DNA from: CAYMEV01 sp964389675 [NCBI: uncultured Candidatus Sumerlaeota bacterium]
GTDB lineage: Bacteria > CAYMEV01
Direction of reading: 5' to 3'
Assembly (NCBI GenBank): GCA_964389675.1
Contig: CAYMEV010000039.1
Span: 1 to 13,035 of the forward strand
Length of the DNA: 13,035 nt
Shown: in pieces, positions 6,183-12,898 of the stretch
How positions within the stretch are numbered: position 1 is the first letter of the stretch
Layout: each line of letters starts with the position of its first letter
Translations under genes and position numbers: made by a program
Notes under the pieces: model-generated
Told to the model about the DNA's origin: nothing
What the model saw: only the letters and a program-made list of their open reading frames with translations
Databases searched by the model: none

Positions 6183-6377
6183 ATCAAACAAAGGCATTCT
6201 TCACATTCAAAAAGAGACAGATCTGCCGAACCATCCCGGAATCCTGACTGTTTGTCCAAAAGCATTTTAATTTCCATATCGGCAGGTACATAGCCTGAAA
6301 CCGTTATTATATCTGACAGGCAGTTGAGGCAGACCTTTCTGGTTGGATGCCTGTTCTCCTGCTTTTGCCTTTATTAT

Positions 6378-6406
6378 TTGACAGCAACCTTTACTAAAAA
6401 TACATT
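6378..6406 (+). promoter_or_regulatory. Candidate sigma70 promoter of the Nudix gene
   Basis: A perfect -35 TTGACA (6378-6383) is followed after 17 bases by TACATT (6401-6406, four of six consensus). The expected start of transcription is about 13 bases before the ATG, leaving a short leader that contains the GAAAGG ribosome binding site. Confidence 0.5.
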
Positions 6407-6425
6407 TTGCTGAAAGGTTCATTAT

Positions 6426-6869
6426 ATGAGAGCAAATTTTCAGGTACTGGTGATCCTTTTCAGAAGGGTAGAAACGGAAATCCGCTTCTGTGTTTTTAAG
6501 AGAAGCGATAATGGTGTATACCAGTTCCTTTCAGGCGGAGGAGAAAATGATGAATCAGTCTTTGATGCTGCAAAAAGAGAAACATTTGAAGAATCTGGAA
6601 TACTGGCTGATAATTTTATAGAGCTTGAGGCACTTGCATCTATACCAAAAAATATTTTTGCTGACCTAAAAGATAAGAAGGATCTTTATACTGTCAGGGA
6701 ATATTCACTTGCATGTGAACTAGAAAAAACCACACACGTTGTTCTGTCAAAAGAACATACTGAATTTGTATGGGGCACTTATGATAAAATTTATAAGCTT
6801 CTAAAGTATGACAGCAACCGGACGGCCTTATGGGAACTTAATGAAAAGATCAGAGACGGGGTAATTTAA
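6426..6869 (+). CDS. Nudix hydrolase
   Basis: The 147-aa protein has a canonical Nudix box (GX5EX7REUXEEXGU): G37, E43, R51-E52, E55-E56 and G58-I59 in GGGENDESVFDAAKRETFEE then SGI. These residues form the metal-binding loop-helix that hydrolyses nucleoside diphosphates linked to another moiety. The preceding strands (VLVILFRR, FCVFKRSD, YQFLSGGGE) and the length match small NTP- or dinucleotide-cleaving Nudix enzymes such as dATP/dihydroneopterin triphosphate pyrophosphatases, but the substrate cannot be assigned. AAGG eight bases before the ATG supports the start, and an upstream promoter suggests independent expression. Its TAA stop overlaps the stop of the convergent cyclase gene. A metabolic link to cyclic nucleotide or pyrophosphate clearance is possible but only inferred from location. 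Confidence 0.92.
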   Translation: MRANFQVLVILFRRVETEIRFCVFKRSDNGVYQFLSGGGENDESVFDAAKRETFEESGILADNFIELEALASIPKNIFADLKDKKDLYTVREYSLACELEKTTHVVLSKEHTEFVWGTYDKIYKLLKYDSNRTALWELNEKIRDGVI

Positions 6870-9800
6870 TCATCTATTTTTATCGCCATAGCAAGACCTA
6901 AAGCTTCTTTCAGGTAAGCCGGCCTGATATCCTGTTTGCGGGCTGTCTCTATGGAAGACTCAAGGTGTCTTTTTGCCTCCGGCATTCGGTTCATTTTGTG
7001 CAGTATCCTGGCACAGGAGAACTCAGCCCATCCTGTTTCCGCATTTTCCGGACCCAGGCTCTCATTCCTTATTTTCAGTGCCTTAAAGGCATGATCAAGG
7101 GCCCTTTCATATTCATTCAGGCTACAGCAGGCCTCTGAAACAAGTAAATATAATGTGGACAACTGAACATCTCCAGGCCTGAATATGGATTCACCCATTT
7201 CTAATGACTTTTCATAATAGGCAAGGGCTTGACGGCTGTCGCCGTTCCTGGCATAGGCTTTACCAATGTCAAAATACAGGGGGACTATGGCAGGATGTTG
7301 CTTTCTTGATCTTAACTCAATTGAAAGCGACCTCTTTAGATATTCAATTGCTTTATTGTATTCGCCCTGGGAGCAGTATGCGTTTCCTATATTGTTGTAG
7401 CTCAGTGCAATATCCGGATGGTCAGGCCTCAAAAATTTAGCCCTGATATCCAGGGCCATATTATAGTATTTCAGAGCCTTATCATAGATACCCTTTTCCT
7501 TATAGACGACCCCGATATTATTATAGCACCTTGCAATATCCGGATGGTCTATGCCAAAGATGCCTTTCCAGATTGAAACGGCGTTTTCAAAATATTCAAG
7601 TGCCTTATCATAATCTTTCATGCTTGAATATATACAGCCTATGCTGTTATAGCTCAATGCTATTTTTGGGTGGCTCTTCCCCAGTGACCTTAAGCGTATC
7701 TCAAGGGCTTTTAAATGATGCTCAAGGGCTTTTCCTGCTTCCCCCTTATTATTATAGCATATTCCCATATTACTGTAATATGATGCAATATTCGGATGCT
7801 CAGGGCCCAGTGTCTTGATGCATATCTCCTTTGAAATCTCGTAGAATTCCAGCGCCTGGCTGTAGTTGCCTTTGTAAAGGTTTGCATTGCCAATATTATT
7901 ATAATATGCGGCCGTATCCGGATGTTCAGGTCCAGATATCCTTAGCTTTATATCCAGGGATCTTTTATAATAATTGAGTGCCTGGTCATATTCACCCTTA
8001 AGAAGGTATATATTGCCGATGCTGTTATAGCTGTCTGACAGCACCGGATGTTTTTCCCCAAATGCCTCCAGCCTTATTTTAAGTGCATTTTCTGAATATT
8101 TCAGGGCATTATTAAAATCACCTTTCTCTGTAAGTATATTTGAAATATTATAGAAGAGTTTTCCCTGTATATCCGGATCAGGATGCCGGACAGCACCAAT
8201 AAGCTTCTCCATATCCCTCGATATCTCCAGTGCCCGGCCGTATTCACCCTTAGAGTGAAGGATGCTTATTCTTGCAAGCTTGAACCTGTAGAGGAGATCG
8301 CCCTTTAGCAGGCCTGAACCTTTATTCTCAATCTCATCCAGCATCCTTATGCCCTGGTCATGTTTTGCAACTTTCTCCTTCAGATGAACATAATAAATAT
8401 ATTCAAGTATGGTATTCTCATTAGTGAAGAGAGTATCCCTGCTGATAATAGCCCATTCTTCATAAAACCTCTCGGCATTGCTGAAATTCCCATATTTCTC
8501 TTCCCTGTTCTCCGCTTTCAGGAAATATTCAGCTGCTTTGCCTGATATCTCTGCATGCTTATAATGATATGCTATATCAGCAAAATACTTCTCATCTTTA
8601 CTGTAAAATTTCTCAACAGTCTCTGCGGCCAGTTTATGAAGTTTACGGAGCCTTGTCCTCAGCTGCATCTCATATACTGCTTCCCTCAGAAGAACATGCC
8701 TGAATATGTGCCTCAGCTCATTCAATTGCACCCATATCAGCTCTTCCTCCCCTTTCTGTATAATTGATTCAAAATTATCCTTATCCAGTGCAGACCTGTA
8801 GATGTTTATCAGTACAGTCAATACATTCAGGTCAAACTCCCTGCCTAAGACCGAAGCGATCTGAACAGCCTCTTTTAATTCCTCCGAAAGCCTGTCAATG
8901 CGCGCTATAATTACCGATTTTATTCCAGCCGGGATATCAATATCCCTTTTCTTTAAGCTGAGATTCCCTTCTGATCTATTAAAAATTAATAATCCATGTT
9001 CAGTTAAATATAGACAGAATTGCTCAATATAAAACGGGTTCCCCTCCGTCTTTGATTTTATGAGCAGGTTAAGCTCTTCATCCGCCGGATGTTTTAGGAT
9101 TGTTTTTACCAGTGTTTCAGTAGAGTAAGCATTAAGGCTGTCAAGAAAGACAGATCTCGAGGCAATATTGCTGTCAGTCTTTAAAACAGGCCTTGAACCG
9201 TCATCTTTCAGCCTGCTTGATGCAATAATAATGAAGGGATAATCGTCTGGGATCCTTGTCATCAGCTCAAAGGCATCCTGAGAATCATTATCAATAAAAT
9301 GAAGGTCTTCCAGAAAAATTATCAGCGGTTTTAACAGGCTTAATCCCTTAAAGAGGTTCTTTAATGCGTGCAGAGCATTCTCATGCTTCTCCCCGGGTTC
9401 CAGTTTCTCAAAAAGTGAATCTTTCCAGAATAAACCCAGCAGGGCTCCGATAATGGACCTGGTCCTTTCCAGTTCTTCAATAATACCTGCTTTTCTTTCA
9501 TCAGTTAATGCATTCAGCTTCCTTTTCAGCTCTTCGTATCCGCTTTCGAATAATCTCATTCCTTCTTCCGCACTTCCTGCAGAAAAGGTTTTAAAATAAT
9601 CGTTCAGGAAATAAATAAAAGGGTTCAGGCTTTTTCTTAAAATGCTGTCGCACTGTAAAAGGAATGTATCTACCCTGGGTCTCAGACCCTCAGTAAATTC
9701 AGATATCAGCATGCTCTTGCCTATACCTGATTCGCCATAGACATAAATAATTCCTCCGAACTTTCCCTCATAGACAGGCCGGATATATTCATTCAATAAA

Positions 9801-11044
9801 GCCAGTTCTTTTTCCCTTCCGATCATTCCTTCGGTAAAGAAGCTCCTGGTCCCGGATGGCCTGCGCTTTCTAAGGCGTATTATGCTCACCGGCTCATTTA
9901 TGCCGTCAAATACCTTTCCGCCTATTAATTCAGTGTCATATATCAAAGGCAGTTTCCCCTCCTTTGTTTCTGACATCCATATCTCACCTGAAGGTGCTTT
10001 CATCATTATTCTTGAAGACAGGTTCACCACATCGCCGAGGCATGTATATGTACAATGCCTGTCACTTCCTATAAACCCGGAATAGACCGTGCCTGACGAT
10101 ATCCCTATCCCTGCTGATCCATTGATTACTTCATTTGCAAAATCGCAGGCCCTGATCAGATTATCTTCATATGAGAGTGGAGCGCCAAAAAAGACGAGGA
10201 AATTGCTCCCCTTATCCCCGAAATCAAGATGATTGAAATAACCGCCGTATTTATCAGTTTTTTCAAGGATATCGCTGATATATCCGTTAATACTTTCATG
10301 GGATTTAAGCCCCTTAAACCTGACAAATACAGAAACTACATCCCTGAACTCCCCTTTCTGGACATGGTCGATTATCCTTGAAGGAATGAATTCAGAGACT
10401 ATTTTCTTTTTCAGCTTTATCATTTTCATATCACTATGCTGACTATCTTTTGTTTTTATCTCTCGAAGAAGGTAAAAGCCCTCCTCTATTTTTTCAGCCT
10501 CAGCTGAATCATCCAGGTCTTGCTTCATATCAGCATCCAGGACCACCTGCATCTTCCCTGCATAATGCTCAGCTCTTGCACATCCCTCTACTGCAGGCCC
10601 CCTGAAATAATAGGCTTTTCTTTTCCCTGCCCCTATTATTCCCCAGTCAACAGGCCCGAATGACAGGCCTATCTTCACAGATACCGGAAATCCGCCATAT
10701 TTAGTACTGATCACATTGTTCTTTCTGAAAAACTCGATTATATCCCATGCTGAGAGAAGACAGGGCTCGATCCCGGCCTTTCCCGGAAATACAGCTGTTG
10801 CCCCGTCACCAGCAAATACTGAAATGAACCCGCCATGTCCATAAATGATATCTATTACCGGCTGGAACAGCCTGTCAATTATCTCCGAAAGGACCTCTGC
10901 ACCTTCCTTGCCATGAAGCATCAGGGCTCCGGTCATACCTGTAAAGCCGCCTATATCAAAGAAAAGTCCAGCAGATTCAAAGCTTCCTCGGTGCTCTCCA
11001 TTTTCAAGCCTTTCCTGCAGAAAGGGCGGTATCAGGTTCCTCAT
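6866..11044 (-). CDS. Soluble adenylyl-cyclase-like protein: tandem class III cyclase, STAND-type ATPase, TPRs
   Basis: This 1392-aa cytosolic protein has the mammalian soluble adenylyl cyclase layout. Residues about 20-215 form cyclase domain C1 with metal aspartates D30 (FDIGGFT) and D80 (FAGDG). Residues about 230-390 form C2, with K278 (GDKG), T334, N341 and R345 (YTCLGDVVNLSSR), the base- and ribose/transition-state-binding set, while the first metal Asp of C2 is R242. The C1 equivalents of T and N are Y146 and E153. One complete catalytic site can therefore form at the C1-C2 interface. An ATPase domain follows: IGRE at 408-411, Walker A GESGIGKS (437-444), Walker B LIIFLED (574-580) and GNPF (668-671), typical of STAND/AAA_16 proteins. 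Residues about 960-1372 are kinesin-light-chain-type TPRs. GGGGA precedes the ATG by seven bases. It likely makes cAMP in response to ligand or nucleotide state; the product could be another cyclic nucleotide. Confidence 0.92.
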   Translation of the reverse strand: MRNLIPPFLQERLENGEHRGSFESAGLFFDIGGFTGMTGALMLHGKEGAEVLSEIIDRLFQPVIDIIYGHGGFISVFAGDGATAVFPGKAGIEPCLLSAWDIIEFFRKNNVISTKYGGFPVSVKIGLSFGPVDWGIIGAGKRKAYYFRGPAVEGCARAEHYAGKMQVVLDADMKQDLDDSAEAEKIEEGFYLLREIKTKDSQHSDMKMIKLKKKIVSEFIPSRIIDHVQKGEFRDVVSVFVRFKGLKSHESINGYISDILEKTDKYGGYFNHLDFGDKGSNFLVFFGAPLSYEDNLIRACDFANEVINGSAGIGISSGTVYSGFIGSDRHCTYTCLGDVVNLSSRIMMKAPSGEIWMSETKEGKLPLIYDTELIGGKVFDGINEPVSIIRLRKRRPSGTRSFFTEGMIGREKELALLNEYIRPVYEGKFGGIIYVYGESGIGKSMLISEFTEGLRPRVDTFLLQCDSILRKSLNPFIYFLNDYFKTFSAGSAEEGMRLFESGYEELKRKLNALTDERKAGIIEELERTRSIIGALLGLFWKDSLFEKLEPGEKHENALHALKNLFKGLSLLKPLIIFLEDLHFIDNDSQDAFELMTRIPDDYPFIIIASSRLKDDGSRPVLKTDSNIASRSVFLDSLNAYSTETLVKTILKHPADEELNLLIKSKTEGNPFYIEQFCLYLTEHGLLIFNRSEGNLSLKKRDIDIPAGIKSVIIARIDRLSEELKEAVQIASVLGREFDLNVLTVLINIYRSALDKDNFESIIQKGEEELIWVQLNELRHIFRHVLLREAVYEMQLRTRLRKLHKLAAETVEKFYSKDEKYFADIAYHYKHAEISGKAAEYFLKAENREEKYGNFSNAERFYEEWAIISRDTLFTNENTILEYIYYVHLKEKVAKHDQGIRMLDEIENKGSGLLKGDLLYRFKLARISILHSKGEYGRALEISRDMEKLIGAVRHPDPDIQGKLFYNISNILTEKGDFNNALKYSENALKIRLEAFGEKHPVLSDSYNSIGNIYLLKGEYDQALNYYKRSLDIKLRISGPEHPDTAAYYNNIGNANLYKGNYSQALEFYEISKEICIKTLGPEHPNIASYYSNMGICYNNKGEAGKALEHHLKALEIRLRSLGKSHPKIALSYNSIGCIYSSMKDYDKALEYFENAVSIWKGIFGIDHPDIARCYNNIGVVYKEKGIYDKALKYYNMALDIRAKFLRPDHPDIALSYNNIGNAYCSQGEYNKAIEYLKRSLSIELRSRKQHPAIVPLYFDIGKAYARNGDSRQALAYYEKSLEMGESIFRPGDVQLSTLYLLVSEACCSLNEYERALDHAFKALKIRNESLGPENAETGWAEFSCARILHKMNRMPEAKRHLESSIETARKQDIRPAYLKEALGLAMAIKIDD
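6929..8167 (-). repeat. Tandem 126-bp units encoding about ten 42-residue TPRs
   Basis: Inside the cyclase gene, a motif encoding HP(D/N)xAxxYNNIG recurs every 42 residues. At DNA level the block related to TATCCGGATG (plus strand) falls at 7411, 7537, 7663, 7789, 7915 and 8041, an exact 126-bp register over six units. The next unit towards the 3' end of the gene is 3 bp shorter. Repeats become more divergent towards the C-terminus. Kinesin-light-chain-type TPRs of this pattern form a superhelix that binds peptides or proteins, so this is probably the sensor or scaffold part of the protein. Confidence 0.85.
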
Positions 11045-11272
11045 CTATCTTTCCCCGTACTGATTTGATAATTTTATTATATCCCATTGAACCGATATTT
11101 AAAAACAATTATTTTTAAGCTTCATAGAAGGTAAAAATTGCTGCAGACATGAGATCAGACCAGAAGATAATCCCTGAACTGAATGAATAACCGTTTTTCG
11201 GAAGCCAATGAGCTATTTCCTCAGACAATTCTATTTCCGGGTAAAAATATTTCAAAACCATAGGATTTTCTA

Positions 11273-11301
11273 TTGACATTCAGCCAGTAAGTTAGTATAA
11301 T
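11273..11301 (+). promoter_or_regulatory. Consensus sigma70 promoter of the abiE-type operon
   Basis: TTGACA (11273-11278) and TATAAT (11296-11301) are both perfect consensus hexamers with the optimal 17-base spacer. Transcription should start near 11308, giving a leader of about 17 bases that contains GGAGG (11313-11317), seven bases before the ATG. Such a strong promoter implies tight repression, presumably through the palindrome covering the -10 box. Confidence 0.85.
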
Positions 11302-11314
11302 ACTAACATACTGG
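11284..11314. promoter_or_regulatory. 31-bp near-perfect palindromic operator centred on the -10 box
   Basis: Arms CCAGTAAGTTAGTAT (11284-11298) and ATACTAACATACTGG (11300-11314) are reverse complements with a single mismatch, around a central A at 11299. The inner 17 bases are perfect. The palindrome spans part of the spacer, the whole -10 box, the expected transcription start and the first two bases of the Shine-Dalgarno sequence. AbiEi antitoxins are known to bind inverted repeats in their own promoter and repress it; this is the obvious target here. Binding itself is inferred. Confidence 0.75.
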
Positions 11315-11324
11315 AGGAATTGGC

Positions 11325-11945
11325 ATGGCTTTTAATGCAGTTTTTCCTGCCGGGGAAATTGATTATAACTACCTGAAATCGTACCTGTCAGGATACAAAA
11401 ATATCCGGGTTAAGATCAATGATATGCTTAAAAAGAAAGAGATCATCCGGATAAAAAAGGGTCTTTATATTCCGGGAAACAAGTACAGAAGGGTTCCGGT
11501 CTGCAGAGAAACTCTTTCAAATCTTATTTATGGACCGTCATATATTTCACTTCATTATGCACTCTCTTTTTATGGTATGATACCTGAAAGGACAGAAACC
11601 GTCACTGCTGTGACAAATAAGAGGAACAAGGTTTTCGATACTCCGATAGGGCGCTTTTCCTACCGCTATATCCGTCCTGATCTTTATTCTGAAGGAATTG
11701 AGCTTATCAGGCTTGATGAAATTCATAATGTCCTTATCGCTTCAAAAGAAAAAGCTGTTGCAGACCTGCTTTATTTCAGTGATACCCTGGAAAATACAGA
11801 GGATCTCATGGATTTTCTGTACAGTAATATGAGAATTGATGAAAGCGAGTTAATAAATCTGAGAAATAGTTCTGTCCGCCGGCTTGCAAAAATCTACAGA
11901 GGAAATATATTGATACTGCAAAAGTATCTGGAGGAAGCATTATGA
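11325..11945 (+). CDS. abiEi: AbiEi-family antitoxin, transcriptional autorepressor
   Basis: The 206-aa protein matches the AbiEi antitoxin layout of type IV toxin-antitoxin systems. Residues about 10-50 form a winged helix-turn-helix ending in the typical wing sequence IIRIKKGLYIP. The following region has the family landmarks PSYISLHYALSFYGMIPE (71-88), VFDTPIGRFSYRYI (103-116) and ASKEKAVADLLYF (139-151). In this family the N-terminal domain represses the operon by binding inverted repeats, and the C-terminal domain counteracts the toxin without forming a stable complex. The start is fixed by GGAGG seven bases upstream. The gene overlaps the toxin by four bases (ATGA), and a GGAGG for the toxin lies inside its end (11930-11934). 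Confidence 0.88.
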   Translation: MAFNAVFPAGEIDYNYLKSYLSGYKNIRVKINDMLKKKEIIRIKKGLYIPGNKYRRVPVCRETLSNLIYGPSYISLHYALSFYGMIPERTETVTAVTNKRNKVFDTPIGRFSYRYIRPDLYSEGIELIRLDEIHNVLIASKEKAVADLLYFSDTLENTEDLMDFLYSNMRIDESELINLRNSSVRRLAKIYRGNILILQKYLEEAL

Positions 11946-12808
11946 ACAATGCAGTAAAAACTATGCTGAAAAAATATGACCCTGTCAGTATTGATGACCA
12001 TGAAAATGCACTGAGAGAAATTATCCAGGAGATTGCTCTCCTTGGTCTATGGAGAGCAAAGTTCTTTGAAAAGACTGCTTTTTATGGAGGCACTGCACTC
12101 CGGCTTTTTTACGGACTCGACCGTTTTTCTGAATATATTGATTTCTCTCTTCTTGAGCCTGATCTGAACTTCAATATTGATAAATATACGTCGTCTGTTC
12201 AGAATGAGCTTTCTTCCTTTGGATTTGATGTTACAGTTGAAAGAAATGAAAAAATAAAAGAAACAAAGATAGAGTCTGCATTTATAAAAGGGGGAACAAT
12301 AAAAAACCTAATCAATATAGAAACTCCCTTAAAACTGGTCAATAAATTCAATAAATCAAAGCTTTTTAAGATTAAGCTCGAGGTTGATATAGACCCCCCG
12401 GCAGGTTTTGAGACAGAAGCAAAATATCTGTTAAACCCTATCCCTTTTTCAGTAAACACTTATAGAATGGAAGACCTTTTTGCTGGCAAGATGCATGCTG
12501 TTTTATGCAGAGACTGGAAAACAAGCGTGAAAGGAAGAGACTGGTATGATCTTGTGTGGTATATATCCGTTAACAGCATGCTTAACCTGAAACATCTTGA
12601 GAAGAGAATGATACAGACAGGGCATCTGGAACCAGGTTCTTGCCTCACAGAAGATAAATTCAGGGAGATGCTAAAAAAACGGATAAAAACCATAGATCTT
12701 GAAAAGGCACAGAATGATGTGCTTCCTTTTATAAAAGATCCATCTGCACTTAAAGTCTGGAGTAAAGACTTCTTTAATCAGATTTCTGAACGGATCGTTT
12801 TCTCGTAA
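11942..12808 (+). CDS. abiEii: AbiEii-family nucleotidyltransferase toxin, with Tyr in place of first catalytic Asp
   Basis: The 288-aa protein has the AbiEii/AbiGii nucleotidyltransferase signature GGTALRLFYGLDRFSE (49-64), followed by Y65-I-D67-F instead of the usual D-x-D-F. Further family motifs are LEVDID (147-151, third metal acid), K183 in DLFAGKMHA, and KGRDWYDLVWY (197-207). AbiEii-type toxins and relatives transfer nucleotides to RNA or protein acceptors and stop growth, with abortive phage infection as the classical effect. The Tyr codon TAT differs from GAT by one base. If the first Asp is essential, as in the superfamily, this copy would be weak or inactive unless another acid substitutes. 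It overlaps the antitoxin gene by four bases, with GGAGG seven bases before the ATG. Length and remaining motifs are complete, with no frameshift. Confidence 0.87.
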   Translation: MNNAVKTMLKKYDPVSIDDHENALREIIQEIALLGLWRAKFFEKTAFYGGTALRLFYGLDRFSEYIDFSLLEPDLNFNIDKYTSSVQNELSSFGFDVTVERNEKIKETKIESAFIKGGTIKNLINIETPLKLVNKFNKSKLFKIKLEVDIDPPAGFETEAKYLLNPIPFSVNTYRMEDLFAGKMHAVLCRDWKTSVKGRDWYDLVWYISVNSMLNLKHLEKRMIQTGHLEPGSCLTEDKFREMLKKRIKTIDLEKAQNDVLPFIKDPSALKVWSKDFFNQISERIVFS

Positions 12809-12850
12809 ATGGATAATATAATTACAATATCAGGAATAATCCGCTATGAG

Positions 12851-12878
12851 ATGCTTTCCTATCCTTAAGTGAAGGCAT
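12851..12878. terminator. Weak hairpin between convergent genes, possible terminator
   Basis: ATGCTTTC (12851-12858) and GAAGGCAT (12871-12878) can form an eight-base stem with one G-T pair and a 12-base loop. It lies between the toxin stop and the convergent TraB-like gene stop, where a bidirectional terminator would be expected. No strong T-tract follows on either side, so termination is doubtful. Confidence 0.2.
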
Positions 12879-12898
12879 TGATGTCATTTCATCTATAA

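Larger units (their letters stand above)
11045..11324. other. Divergent intergenic region between cyclase and toxin-antitoxin operon
   Basis: On the cyclase side a perfect TATAAT lies at 11081-11076 (minus strand), about 32 bases before the ATG, but no good -35 is found 16-18 bases away, so an activator-dependent promoter is possible. Further out, 11093-11123 resembles sequence upstream of the HIT gene. On the other side lies the toxin-antitoxin promoter and operator. Between them there are only very short ORFs without ribosome binding sites. Confidence 0.45.

Noticed and set aside
6092-6277. 61-codon minus-strand ORF as a real gene
   Set aside because: Its second half is antisense to the well-supported zinc-ribbon gene and its translation there turns into a low-complexity Ser-rich sequence. 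Only the upstream part looks coding, so it is listed as a possible remnant only.
6929-8167. Tandem repeats as a CRISPR or intergenic repeat array
   Set aside because: The periodicity is 126 bp, in frame, and fully explained by TPR-coding sequence within a continuous ORF.
12809-12868. 19-codon ORF directly after the toxin stop
   Set aside because: It has no ribosome binding site and is too short to support.
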